64,000 nucleotides of DNA, taken from NCBI GenBank assembly GCA_030407085.1, contig CM059585.1, positions 1-64,000 of the forward strand, given 5' to 3'. The position numbers and the translations under genes were made by a program. Position 1 is the first letter of the stretch, and every line of letters starts with the position of its first letter. Positions 1 through 11,900 of this stretch are shown piece by piece. This DNA is from Trichopria drosophilae. Its lineage: Eukaryota > Arthropoda > Insecta > Hymenoptera > Diapriidae. The notes below the pieces were generated by a model. The model searched no databases. It saw only the letters and a program-made list of their open reading frames with translations, and was not told the DNA's origin.

Positions 1-288
1 GTAAAAACTCGAGCACAGCAAAGACTCATCAAAACTAGTCACCAAACGTGTACACCATAACGCATACAGCAGACAGACACGACAGAGATGATTCACTAAA
101 AATCGAGATACATTTCACCAAAGCAAAAAAGTTTTTAAAAACTACAATGCGAACAGCGGCTACTGTTTACGTTCTTAACCGAACCGGTGGAACAATTTCT
201 CAAATTATAAGTTAGCGATAATTAACAACAAAATTGCCGGAGCGAAACGAAATGCGACCGACATGCTCAACGGCTTATCGATTTCTTC
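1..288. other. No gene seen
   Basis: AT-rich sequence with no convincing open frame, RNA gene or repeat structure. It ends where the left arm of the fold-back element begins. Confidence 0.5.
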
Positions 289-369
289 AAGTATCAGTAT
301 ATGCGGTCACTTCAGCTCCACAAAAAATTTTTATATTTATGAAAACAAAGTTTAAAAAATTATATTATT

Positions 370-2692
370 TATTTATTTATTTATTTATTTATTAACGGGT
401 TAAAAACCCAATAACAAAATAAAAGAAATACAGTATAGTATAAATGCAAATTAACATAAAATATGTATATGATGCCATATTTAAGGCGCCAACAGGAACA
501 AAAACACAGCCAATACTAATGTTTAAATGAAATATAAAGAACTTATATAATAATCACATTTAATTAAATTTATATAACGTAGATTTAATTCTTGAAACCA
601 CACTATTTAAACTAACGTTAAATAATAAATCAAAACCAGTTGAATTTCCATCAAAATTTTCATTGAAGAGATTGCACATTCGGTTCACTGGAGCATTACT
701 GATGTAATTCCTTGTCGCAACAGGTGGATAGAATATGTAGTTCGAGCGAAATGCATAAGTTGGGTTTGCAAATGGAATCATATTAAACAGTTGTTCACAG
801 TTCATAGTTTTCCGCACCACTTTTACTAGAAAGATGATATCGTTGGCTTTACGAATCGAAGTAAGAGTTGGTAGCATGAATTTTGTAGCGATTGCAGTAA
901 AGTCGTGTTCACGAATCGACATAGGTTCTCCAGATTTATATGCCAAATAGCGTAAAAACTTGTGTTGAATCATTTCGATGCTATTCGCATCGACATTGTA
1001 TTGTGGTGCCCAAACACAAGAAGCATACGTCAAGCCAGGACGAATAAGCGCATTGTACAAATACCGTATCACAGATGAGCTTTTAAAATCTTGAGTGTTC
1101 CGCTTTATAAACCCCAAAGTTTTTAAAGCTTTGTTCCTTATATTATCTAAATGAGGCTTAAATGATAATTTCTCATCAAAAACAACACCAAGATCCTTAA
1201 CTGTACTTGTTCTCCTAAGCACATAGCCTGCTATATTATAATAAAATGGCATATATGGCTTTCTAGCGAAAGATAAAACACAGCATTTTTCAGGGTACAA
1301 TTTTAAGCCATTTAATTTACTCCACAGTTGTAAGTTATTTACATCAGATTGTAAAAGAAAGGAGTCGTGCGGATTTTTGATTTGCATAAATAACTTAAGG
1401 TCATCCGCGAAAAGCAGTGGAATGGAATGATGAATAACCTCAGGCAGATCGTTTATAAAAATATTAAACAGCAGGGGGCCCAAATGGGACCCTTGCGGGA
1501 CACCCGAAGTAACTTCAACTGGACGTGACTGATTCATCTTGTATCTGACAATCTGAGTTCTGCCTGTAAGGTATGATTCCAACCATCGCAGCAAATCATC
1601 ATGGATACCTATATTTCCCAGCTTCATTAATAATCGAGTATGATTAACCGAATCAAACGCTTTCGCAAAGTCGGTATAAATAGAATCTACTTGAATCCCT
1701 TGTTGAAGGGATTGTAATATTTCTTGCTCGTAGAGAATTAAGTTGGTTACTGTTGAACGGCCTGGTATAAAACCATGTTGACAATTAGATATTAAAGGAT
1801 TCAAAGTAGTAGCCATCTTTGCAGAGATTAGAGCTTCAAATAATTTACATATGATATTAAGAATTACTATTGGACGATAATTAGCAATGTCATTTCTGTT
1901 GCCAGTTTTTGGTATAGGTGTAATAAAACCTACCTTCCACAATACAGGGAAAATTCCATCCTTAAGAGATAAATTGAAAAGATAATGTAACGGCTTAAGA
2001 AGTGATATGCGACACTTATTAAAAAGTAAAGGTGGAAACCCATCTGGACCTGCCCCTTGATCGGTTCTTAATTTTAGAAGTTCATCCTGTACATCTTCAG
2101 CTGATATTGAGCACATAGGTAACTTTACAATATTAACATTATGCAAGTCGGTCGTCGAGATATCTTCGTTGTTATAGGCTTTTTCAAAATGACTAGCAAA
2201 TAGGTTAACTATATCATCAGGGTTATTAACTTGCTCATCTTGTAAAAACATTTCCTTCGGTAATCCAGATTCTTTTCTACGAGTATTGATAAAAGACCAG
2301 AAGCTTTTAATATGGTTTTGTTCGAGTAGCTGTTGTTCAACACCATTGACATAATGTATATAACATTCCTCGCTTTCTTTCTTGCAGTTAGAACGTAGGG
2401 TAGAAAACTTTATATAGTTTGATTTCGTTCTGTTTTTTTAAAGGCCTTGTGAGCTAGTTTCTTTCTCGATATCAATCTCCTTAGATCCAAGGCAAACCAG
2501 CGAGGGTAGTGTGATAAAAAAGTTTTTTTTACTGGTACAAATTGCATGGTAACCTTATGCAATATTTTGTAAAAACACTCTACAGCCTCGTCTACAGACA
2601 GATTCCGAAACTCAGAGTACCAATCAATCTTTGTAAGGTTCTTCTCAAGTGATTCATAATCCGCGTTATTATAGTTTAACTGAATAATTATT
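370..2692 (-). mobile_element. 5'-truncated non-LTR retrotransposon (copy A)
   Basis: A non-LTR element lies inside the left arm of the fold-back element. The 3' end is at the low coordinate and carries a TAAA-type tetranucleotide tail (about 362-392 on the + strand). The sequence ATTATT flanks it at 364-369 and 2687-2692, and the intact right arm shows the pre-insertion sequence, so this is a convincing target-site duplication. Only the part downstream of the endonuclease survives. The domain order and simple-repeat tail fit the Jockey/CR1 group, but the exact clade is not certain. Confidence 0.8.
560..2685 (-). pseudogene. Non-LTR ORF2 remnant: reverse transcriptase
   Basis: Reading from 2251 to 560 gives 563 codons of reverse transcriptase: a GAGPDGFPP fingers motif, NYRPIVILN, GFIPGRSTVTNL, DFAKAFDSVNH, SGVPQGSHLGPLLFNIFIND and the catalytic LLFADDLKLF, followed by the thumb and a C-terminal region. 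Upstream, about 2685-2440 encodes the linker between endonuclease and RT in another frame, with a break at the T-run near 2430-2440. The apurinic endonuclease is absent, so the copy is 5'-truncated. The RT palm itself is undamaged, but without an endonuclease and with the frame break it should be inactive. Confidence 0.85.
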
Positions 2693-3126
2693 AAAATTAA
2701 TATTTCAGCCTCTAGATCCGGGCCCTCTTCAGATAATAATTAGAAAAATTTAAAGAATGTTTAAAAAGTTTAAAAAAAACAACAAATTTAAAAAAAATAC
2801 GGAGGAGATTCTGTTCCCCAGATGTTTGTTTCCGGAACGATTTTTATTCCATCGTACCCACCCAACCAGCCATAACGATGTTATGCGAGTATTCCTCCAG
2901 CATGGGAAACAGATTCTCCTCCGCTTTTTCTAATTTTTTTTTTGTTTTAATTTGTTGTTTTTTTTTTAACTTTTTAAACATTCTTTAAATTTTTCTAATT
3001 ATTATCTGAAGAAGGCCCGGATCTAGAGGCTGAAATATTAATTTTTATAATATAATTTTTTAAACTTTATTTTCATAAATATACAAATTTTTTTTGGAGT
3101 TAAAGTGACCGCATATACCGATACTT

Positions 3127-4061
3127 TTTTATCAATACTATTTAATCAAACGGTCGACAAAACTTTTCACAAAACTAATGTTATGTTCTCTTTACGATGC
3201 ATACATTAATGTTGGCAGTGGCGGGAGGGGAGGGAAGTCTAGGGGAAATTGAAGCTATTGGTGAGAGGTAAAAATTTCTAAAATTGCGAGGTCCGGCGTG
3301 CAACCACAGTGAGGTGCCATAATTGAGGGGTTCTGCTGTATTAGGACATCTCGAAAAATATAGAATACATAAGTTATTTGAAAATCCCCTGAGAATTTTC
3401 GTGAATAAGAGAAAAGTAATAGGGAATATTAATTTCTGTATTTCAAAAAACTCAAAAACATCTATTTCCGAAAATTCTCAGTCAGAATTTCTTTAATATT
3501 TTTTATGACACCATATATAACTGCTATAATTGCCGTAAAAGAGTCCGAATTTCTGTAAATCGATTTAGCAATTTTTTCAGTAAATTCCTACTTTACTGAC
3601 AGGCAACTTTAGAACCCCTATGAGAGGTTTCCACTATGCTCGGTCAGTTAGACGGTAATCGCTGAAAAAGTTCAATAAAAATCGATTTAGTCGGTTTTTC
3701 AAAATTCGGGGTATGTGCTAAAAATTGTTACCAATATAATATGATGTCCTACAAAATATAAAACGAGTTGGAGTCGTCCGGAATAAAAAAAAAATCATCT
3801 ATTTCGGATTGTTCTGGATGGATTCTTATCCGATTCGTTTCATATTTTTTAGGACAGCATATATATTGGTTACAATTTTTAGTCCAGAGCCCAAATTTTG
3901 AAAAATCCATAGAAGAAATATGTACATTTATTTGTTCTATGTTATAGATGATTCGTTTGCAATAATTTGCTGAGCATTTATATTGAAAACAAACGCTAAG
4001 TATGCTGAAACACATACTACAGTGATCTAAGATATAATTGAAGGAAAACTATTTGTATCTA

Positions 4062-4068
<7 letters not shown>
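3127..4068. other. Intergenic, diverged repeat units
   Basis: No credible gene. The stretch holds related segments at about 3460-3540, 3716-3765 (inverted) and 3797-3890 sharing a core like TTTTTTAGGACAGCATATA followed by ATTGGTTACAATTTTTAG. They look like an old repeat with an inverted arrangement. Confidence 0.5.
3716..3890. repeat. Short inverted repeat
   Basis: The segment at 3718-3765, when reverse-complemented, matches 3838-3886 (core AGGACA.CATAT..ATATTGGT.ACAATTTTTAG). This forms a hairpin-like unit of about 175 bp. A further diverged direct copy lies at about 3500-3540. Confidence 0.6.

Positions 4069-4109
<41 letters not shown>
4069..4109. repeat. (TG)n microsatellite
   Basis: About 40 bp of uninterrupted TG dinucleotide. 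Confidence 0.95.
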
Positions 4110-4111
<2 letters not shown>

Positions 4112-4616
4112 TATTTTTCAGTTATACAGGATATTATCCTTTTAAGAGTTGTTACATTAACATGATGTAACCATTTTTTATAAAATATATAACTTATATG
4201 ATATATGTGGTTAATTAATCGGCTAATATAAGTGATAAATAAGAATTTATACATTCAGGAATGTATGTTACGCAATACTGTGATCGCAACAGCGTTACTT
4301 TGCTTTTGAATAACTGCCTACAAAAGTGCCAAGACTGCTGAGTATTTTCGAAGATGTAAATAAATAATTTGCTCGCAAGTAAAACTTCTGAATTCTTGAC
4401 TCGTAACTTTCATCGATCCTTTTGATATGGACTCGACACTAAAATCCAGTCACATAATATGCAATTAAAGTTTTACCGGAACATTATAATTGTGCACTTG
4501 TACTAGAATAAATTTCAACAAAACAAGATTAAAGTATACTGCCTTCGGACACACTTTTGCATAATCATTCATTTATTACTTATTAATTTTAATTATTTGA
4601 TACTTCAATGATTACA
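4110..4616. other. No gene seen
   Basis: AT-rich spacer with no supported feature. It does not resemble the downstream part of EF-Tu, so the EF-Tu remnant on the far side of copy B does not visibly resume here. Confidence 0.5.
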
Positions 4617-4933
4617 AAATAGAATAGAATAGAATAGAATAGAAATTTATTAACCAAATATAATGTACATATTACATAAAGATATCTATATATTAATGAA
4701 ACATTGAATTATATACACCGTAGGTTTCGATGCATATTCAGACAAAAGAAAAAAAAATAAAACTCACAAGGCAAATGTATTGCCTGTCTGCGAGTTGATG
4801 ATGGTATTTTCCATCATACATCCTATTTTAGGGTCAAGAATTATGATTGCGCATAACTTCGGTTGAAGAGAAATAGATTAGATTAATACAATTAGTTAAC
4901 AAAAAAATTGATGTAAAGCTATAACGTAAAGAG

Positions 4934-7477
4934 TTAAACAAAAACTTCATGACAGAAAGATCTGGGTAAAGACCAGAATATTTTTTTTAATTTTCTTTTT
5001 ATATCGTTTCCTAGTGTAGATAGTGTCATATTGAAAGCTATCATTAATTTTGCTGCCATAAAATCAAAGTTTCTACGAGTTTTTTCTTTCTTTCTCGTCG
5101 GTATCACAATGCCTTTTTTAGTTTTATTTCTAGTATTCCGATTATGTTCTACTGTATATATTCTTTTTGTTTTAACAGCATAATTTATTGCAACCACAGA
5201 GTATTGTTGCCTAATATCTAATATTTCCGATTCTTTGTAGACTAGATCAGATGAGAATAGCTTATTTCTACCTAAAATTAGTTTTAATACCCTTTTTTGA
5301 GTAACCTCTAGACACTTTAAGTATTTAGTCTTCGCCGCACCCCATGCAATGATTCCGTAGCATAGAACAGAGTTGAACAGAGCATAATAGATATTTATCA
5401 ATGTTTTTTTGTTTACAATATTTTTTTTGTTACTAATATTAAATGTTATATAATTTAATTTTTTTAAAGTTCTTTGGATGTGAGGTTCCCAAGTAAGATG
5501 TGAGTCAATTATCACACCCAAGTATCTTGCATGGTCAACTCTATTTATGCTACTACATGTACATTGGGAATTATGATGAGTTACAGAGCACGAATCGTTG
5601 TGATTTTTAAGTTGTAGGTTTTTAGGGATGCTATCAGTGTAGCATCCAAAAGATAAAAAAGTCTTTTCGAAGTTAACGGTCAGTCTATTTTTTTCACACC
5701 AATTTTTAACAATTTTGAAATTCGTACAAGCTACGTTCATTAAGCTGGACCAGCTACTTTGTTTTACAAAAATTGCTGTGTCATCAGCGTACGCAAATAC
5801 TTCTGTTTCTTTTACACTATCAAACAAGTCATTCGTGAAGATAACAAAAAGTAGTGGTCCCAATATTGATCCTTGAGGAACACCAAGAGATATTGATTCT
5901 TTACTGCTAACAAATGAGTCGATTTTTACACTTTGAGTTCTATTAGACATATAACTTTTTATCAGCTTCGGTGGACCTGCTCTGATACCATAACATTCCA
6001 GTTTATCAAATAGAATACTGTGATCCAGAGTATCGAATGCCTTCGCCAAGTCAATCATGATTGCAAGGCACGGCTCTTCATTCTCTATCGCATTGTTTAT
6101 GGCATACATCAATTCCGCTACAGCCGTAGGAAGTTTGGATGCCAAACTAGTCCCAATTGTAGAAAAATACTTATTAAAAATTTGTGCAATTTCAGATTTA
6201 TCTGTATGTGTTACGTCATTATCAGTTAAACATTTTATAACTGTTTTTTTAAAATCGTTTTTCCCTTTAACAATTTCATTTATCGCATTCCATACCTTTT
6301 TTGGGTCTTTACCAGCTAGCTCTATCCTTCTACAATTGTATCTATGTTTAGCATTCCGTATTTCCGAGCTAAGAAAATTTCGAGTTACATGATATTCATG
6401 TAATAACATAGCTTTTCTGTCACTGTTCCGAGTATATTTGTACTTTTTATACAGAAGATCACGATTCTTCATTAGCATCTTCATTTCTTGAGAGATCCAC
6501 GGCTTTTCATTGCGATTCTTCGCGTCGATTACTCTTCTTTCCGTTGCATAGTCCAAGTAATTCGATATTTTATAGATGAATTTTTCTGTGGCTTTATCCA
6601 CATCTGTTTCTCTATAAACATCTTCCCAGGACTCTTTTCCTAAGAATGATGCCAATTTTTTATAGTTTATTTTGTTAAATTCGACTTTAGTATTTTTTGT
6701 TTCTTTATCAATATTTAGATTAATGGGATATTGTAACAGTATAGTGTAGTGGTGGGTTATATTCGTTTCCACAACGTACGATAAAATTTTTGATAATGGT
6801 TTGCTTGTTTTTATAAATATGTGATCTAAACACGATCCACCATTCTCCTTGTTTTTACTTGTGATTTTATTTATTGCGGACACATATCCCAAAGTCGTAA
6901 ACATCGATAAGTAAGTTGTACTTTGAACGGAATTATTGAGTATGTCTATATTCATGTCTCCCAGGAATATAATTTCATCATCTTGTATGTTTTCTAGATA
7001 GTCGCCAATATTTTCTGTGAAGAGTGCATTATTGACTTGATGTAGTTTGTATGCACACATTATCGTAGTATTTTTCCTGCATGAGTCAATTACTTCCACT
7101 TTTATGAATTTTGTTTCTCCAATCTTGACTATTTCGTATCGATAGTTAATTTCCTGTTTAATATATAGCACAGCGCCATCGTTTTGATTAGACATTGCCT
7201 TATTATATATTGTGTCGTAGCCATCTATCTTGTAATGACTTAGATTATTAAGTTTCCAGGTTTCAGTACAAAACAGTAAATCAACATTCTGTAAAAAATG
7301 CTGATGCGTTGATAAAAGTTCTTCGAAGTGTTTACGTAGGTTCCTTATATTCAGGTGTAAAATATTTAGGTATCCCGATTTATTTAATCTTTCCTTACAA
7401 TCGTCGAGTGTATCTATACTACCAGTATTGAATATCTCGACACTTATGTCTGTAAAGTCCTTATGGAGATTTGCCAT
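4934..7477 (-). pseudogene. Non-LTR ORF2: endonuclease plus partly deleted RT
   Basis: The frame stays open for 847 codons from an ATG at 7477. An apurinic-type endonuclease comes first (LNIRNL, CTETW, FLGDMNID, SCLDHIFIK); the last conserved motif reads THHYTI where families usually have SDH, so a catalytic Asp appears lost. The RT starts abruptly: after SLASKLPT the protein jumps to AVAELMYAI and IDLAKAFDTLDH, missing the fingers motifs that should intervene (roughly 100-150 residues). The palm motifs SLGVPQGSILGPLLF and FAYADDTAIFV remain. The deletion point, near 6125-6135, kept the frame. The protein is probably unable to synthesise cDNA. The ATG overlaps the ORF1 stop by 17 nt. Confidence 0.85.
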
Positions 7478-7869
7478 AATTTATTTGTTGTATTATATGA
7501 TTTTTAACACTTTTGTACACTTCACATTTTTCATATTCATACGCTGCATGGCTTGTCTTGTAGTTGCATTTCCATTTATCATTTGCATTTGCACAGTTGA
7601 TACAGCTTGTTTCCTCCGATGGACAATTGGATTCGTAGTGTTCCGATTTCCCACACTTTGCACATATTTGTTTATCCATCTTACAATTTTTCGCACTGTG
7701 TCTGTATCCATTACACTTGTAGCATCTTGTAATGTTGAAGTCTTCGTACATGGAGCAATGTTGCCATTTAATATATATCTTTTCCCTATTTATTAGGTAG
7801 TTAAAGATGTCAGGTGACATTTCTAAATGCTTTATTACTTTTTGTAATGACTGATGACAATATTGTACT
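7461..7869 (-). pseudogene. Non-LTR ORF1 3' part with zinc knuckles
   Basis: This is the C-terminal piece of the nucleic-acid-binding ORF1 protein. Two CCHC knuckles are visible ([14 protein letters not shown] and [14 protein letters not shown]), followed by a third Cys-rich segment ([13 protein letters not shown]). The segment before them (YEDFNITRC) is typical of ORF1 proteins in this group. The frame runs on upstream without a stop into EF-Tu-like sequence (about 7870-8112), so the DNA now encodes an accidental fusion. The ORF1 N-terminus is absent. Confidence 0.75.
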
Positions 7870-8340
7870 TTATTAATGAAGACAATAACGTCATCGATGC
7901 CAATTTTTTGGCAAAAATCATGTCCTACACCAGTCGCAGCTACTACTATAATTGCACCAACCATTTGTGACTTTCTGGTGATTATGTTTTTTATGTAATA
8001 ATCAACATGTTCAAGACATTCGGTATGAGTGTAATGTCTGCTTCCTGTTTGGTATTCGAGGTGTGCAATATGAATTGCGATACCATGTACCTTTTCTTCC
8101 GGAGCATTATTGATTTAACTTTAGCCATTGGCCTTAGCTAAAGGTATCCTTGAAAGAACTATAAATAAAACATAAAATAAATACATTGTATGTGATTACA
8201 TAAATTCATAACATTTTAATTAATTTTTTAAGAATTATCATTACCTTTAAAAACAACAACTGTATTCTCTCTAGAAACGTTGCCTAAAGGACACATAAAT
8301 AATGTTCAAGTTTGGGACATTCGATGGATGATTATCCAAG
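7870..8340 (-). pseudogene. Mitochondrial EF-Tu (TUFM-like) pseudogene fragment
   Basis: The - strand at 8118-7870 reads [20 protein letters not shown], then [33 protein letters not shown] and [14 protein letters not shown]. These follow the order of the G domain of mitochondrial EF-Tu, from the effector region through G3 to G4. Decay is clear: two in-frame stops just before NNAPEEK, DCPGH changed to ECLEH, and about ten residues missing after VVAAT. A GT-AG intron-like gap (8159-8244) sits before a KVLSRIPLAKA segment, so this looks like a gene duplicate, not a reverse-transcribed copy. Upstream sequence resumes beyond the Gypsy insertion at 14228. A possible 5' exon (ATG at 14547, GT donor at 14515, AG acceptor near 14312) is speculative. 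Confidence 0.7.
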
Positions 8341-8898
8341 TGTAATGCGGAATCTCGTTCATGAGCGATTATCGACTCATGGTCGAACTCCAACAAGATG
8401 GCGGCGTCTCGCACGTGGCGGGACGTTCGAAATTATAAAAAAAAGGAACAGTGTTGTTGCAAATAAACCACACCCACTAAACTTGGTGAATCAACCACAG
8501 CTTTTATTTAGCTTCGTACTCCTTCTTTTCCGTATCCAGATTGTCGAGATTTGTACAGATTCGTAACTCGGCAACCGTTCCAACTTCGTGCGTAACTTAA
8601 AAAATTGAACCGACCTGTTCTGTATACATTCACTTGTGCCTTCCACTAGCTCTTACTGAATATACTTCTTTAACATGTTTAACTCTATTTTTCTTTTACG
8701 GAACTCCGACTGAGCACGTTTTCGGAAAAACCACGAGCTCGACTTAGCTCTTTCTCCTCGACGACCAGAGACAGAGTGTTCGCACGCATTTCGCCCGGAA
8801 CTTCCTGACCGCGTTCCTTTTTCCCCTATTCAATCCGCGTTCGCCAAATTCCGACCTAACTTTCATTTACGGTATTCGTTTTTCAAAATAATCTTACA
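8341..8898 (-). repeat. 3' LTR of Gypsy element 1
   Basis: 558 bp, ending TTACA at 8898, and the same as the copy at 13670-14227. It contains an AAGATGGCGGC motif near 8395, which could bind a YY1/Pho-type factor. The sequence between the ORF stop and this LTR (8899-8987) has only a weak purine tract. Confidence 0.95.
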
Positions 8899-8987
8899 GC
8901 TCTAGCCCGCTGCGAAAAAATTCGACCTCGAATTTCAAACTTACGTCTATTTAACCTTAATACACTATCTTAACTTAAGTACTAATA

Positions 8988-11900
8988 CTATTTACACTCC
9001 GGCTCGGTACCCGGTTCCACTACTTCGCGAATCCATTTTTTAATTTTATCTGACGAAAGAATTGTATTTAACGGTTTCTGCGTCCGATTAAAACCCGGAA
9101 TATCTTTAACCACATATCTATTACTATTCAATACTTTACCGATAAGGTAGGGTCCTTTGTATTTATCCGCCAACTTTCTATTCACTCCAACCTGAGGCTG
9201 CAAGTTTCGGATCAATACATAGTCTCCAACCTTATACTTCGTAGGTTTTTTATGTTTCTTGTCATAATAAGACTTATTATACAATCGGACCGCTTCATTC
9301 GCTTCCTCCGCATTCTTTCGTTCGCTTTCTCGCAAATCTACTAACGTTTCCTCGACCTCGTTTAATTTCCTAACTAAGTCCTGTAACGATCTATCGCTAT
9401 GATTCCGCTGGTCATAACCTAAAAGCAAACGACTGGGTGTAGAATTAATCGACTTATTTACCGTATTATTTATAATATATTCGACATGTGGAAGTTCTTT
9501 TTTCCACCCATCAAGACTAGAGACAGTTTTCGTTAGCGTCGACTTCAAAAAACGATTAACTCTTTCAACCATACCGTTTGCCCAGGGTGAGGCAACCGCT
9601 GTTTCTCTATGATCGACCGACAGATTCGTAAGATAATCATTCAACTCCTGCGACATAAACGCCGGACCACGATCACTGACCACGTGCAAAGGTAAACCGT
9701 AAAGCTTAAAAACTAAATCTAAGAATTCAATCGTTTCCACCGCTGTGGTACCCCGACAAGGAAACAGCCACGTAAATCGCGTATAGGCGTCTATTATCAC
9801 TAATATTTGTTTGAATCCATCAGGAGACGGCTCTAATGGACCAAAATGATCCGCATGAACTGTATGGAACGGAGAGGTGCATTCTTTCTCTAATTGCATT
9901 TCACCTTCCTTCGCGTTGGTCGAAACCGACGTAATTAAGCACGTGATGCAATTGTCTATATATTCTCGTACTTTAGCCTTTAATGAAGGGAACCAGTAGG
10001 TCCTCTCGATTCCATAAACCGTTTTTGCCATCCCGCAATGACCCATTTCATCATGATAGGTTCGAATTATATTAGTTACCATCGCTTCTGGCACCACGAA
10101 CAACGAACCTTTTTCGGACTTTCTATATACTAAACCGTTAATTAAATCGAATCTTTCGTTATCCTCGAACTCTAATGATTCAGCTAGTTTCTTTAAAAAG
10201 GGATCAGTTTGTTGTTTGTAGACCAACTGATCTTCCAACGACAAGGAATCTACTAAATACACGATCCGACTTAATGCATCGACATGCTTCATCCGAACGC
10301 CATCCCTATGTACCAACTCAAAATCATACGCCTGTAACGTCAACGTCCACCTGGCTATTCGCGGGTTAATATTCACTTTTTTATAAGCCTTCGCCAATGA
10401 ATTACAATCTGTGACGACCTTAAATTTCAACCCGTAAAGATACACGTGAAAGCGTTCTATTGCTCTTACTACGGCCAACGTTTCCAGTTCAAAACTGTGA
10501 TAGTTTTGTTCTGCTTGGTTGGTTCTTTTACTAAAAAACGCTACCGCCGCGAATTTTCCATCATCCTGACCTTGCATAAGGATCGCGCCCAAACCTATGG
10601 CACTGGCGTCGGTGTGAAGCTCTGTTTCTGCATTAGGATCGTATATTCGCAATACTGGATAGTTCGTAAGTTCCGATTTAATCAGGGCAAACGCATCCCT
10701 ACATTCGTTACTAAACTGATACTTTACCCCCGCTTTCATTAATCCTTGCAACGGTGCTACCTTTTTCGCAAAATCTTTTATAAATTTTCTGAAATACCCT
10801 GCCAAGCCGAGGAACCCTTGCAATTGCTTCACATTAACCGGTTCAGGAAAATTTGTTATCGCATCAACGTGGCGCGTACTCAACGTTATTTTGTCCTGTG
10901 ACACTATATATCCTAAGTATTCGATTTCTAACTTCAAAAATTTACATTTTTTCCAATTAAGCTCGAAACCGTACTGTTTAAAAATTCTCAGGACCTCTTT
11001 CAAAATTTCAATATTTTCCTGATAGGTTTCTGTGGCAATAAGTATGTCATCTATGAACACGAGTATTTTTCCTGCACGTATTAAACAATCCAAAACCTTC
11101 GAAACTCGTTTTTGGAACTCAGCTGGGGATTCACAAAAACCAAAAGGTAGTCTCGTATACTCATATTGCCCTTCAGGGGTCGCGAATGAAAAGTACTTCG
11201 TATCGTCTGGATGAACCTTGATTTGATGGAATCCATCCTTCAGATCTAACAATGTAAAAATGCGTTTCCCTTTTAACCTACTCAAGTGATCCTCAGTGAC
11301 CGGAAATGGAAACCTCTGTTTCGCAACCCGTTGATTTAAAGGACGCAAATCAACGCAGAGTCTCATACGACCATCTTTCTTACGTACCGGTACAATTCTA
11401 GAGCAATAGGGCGAACTACTGCGTTTAATTACCCCTCTTGCCATTAAATCGTCTATTATTTCCTGTATCTGATTACGTTCATGAAAGGAAAACCTTCGAG
11501 GAGCATATGAAAAGATAGAACTGTCTTTTAAATTTATTCGGACTACGTAATCGTCATCAATGAGTTCGACTCCATTTTTTTCAAACCCATTAATCACTTT
11601 CTCCAAATTTACACGCTCTTCTTTTGGTACATTAGCATCTAAATGATCTTTTATTCGCTCCCAAAAGTTTTCCCATTTATTACTATCATTGACACACATG
11701 ATACAAGATAGTTCATCGACCCATTTATTTTTCTCAACTAATTGACATTCTTGAGAACTTCCCTCGTAAAAGAACTTAAGATTTTCTGTGATTATCAAAT
11801 CTAAACCCAGAATTAAATCCACATCAAACGAATCATTTGTGACCACTATGAACTTAACTGTTAACACTCGATCGGGCATTGAACGCAACCCTATCGTAGT

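Larger units (their letters stand above)
289..3126. mobile_element. Fold-back (long inverted repeat) element split by a non-LTR
   Basis: The left arm begins AAGTATCAGTATATGCGGTC at 289 and its inverted copy ends at 3126. The arms run 289-369 plus 2693-2820 on the left and about 2905-3126 on the right, and match closely when the right is reverse-complemented, including a GGAGGAGATTCTGTT-like stretch near the centre. Without the insertion it would be about 0.5 kb with arms of about 210 bp around a short unique centre (about 2821-2904). No coding sequence belongs to it, so it is probably a non-autonomous DNA element. The family is not recognised. Confidence 0.75.
4617..7869 (-). mobile_element. 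Non-LTR retrotransposon (copy B), 5'-truncated
   Basis: The element runs right to left: the end of ORF1, an ORF2 overlapping it, a 3' UTR of about 300 bp and a pentanucleotide TTCTA-type tail (AGAAT repeats at 4617-4643 on +). The 5' boundary is placed at about 7869, where EF-Tu-like coding sequence gives way to ORF1 sequence. I did not find a clear target-site duplication. The ORF1 zinc knuckles plus endonuclease-RT order fit the Jockey/CR1-like group. Confidence 0.8.

Noticed and set aside
3749..4254. Two short open frames on the - strand
   Set aside because: One is mostly translation of the TG microsatellite and the other overlaps an inverted repeat; no domain content.
7870..8120. A bacterial (endosymbiont) tuf insertion
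   Set aside because: The intron-like gap and the mitochondrial-type wording of the G domain favour an insect TUFM duplicate, though a search would settle it.
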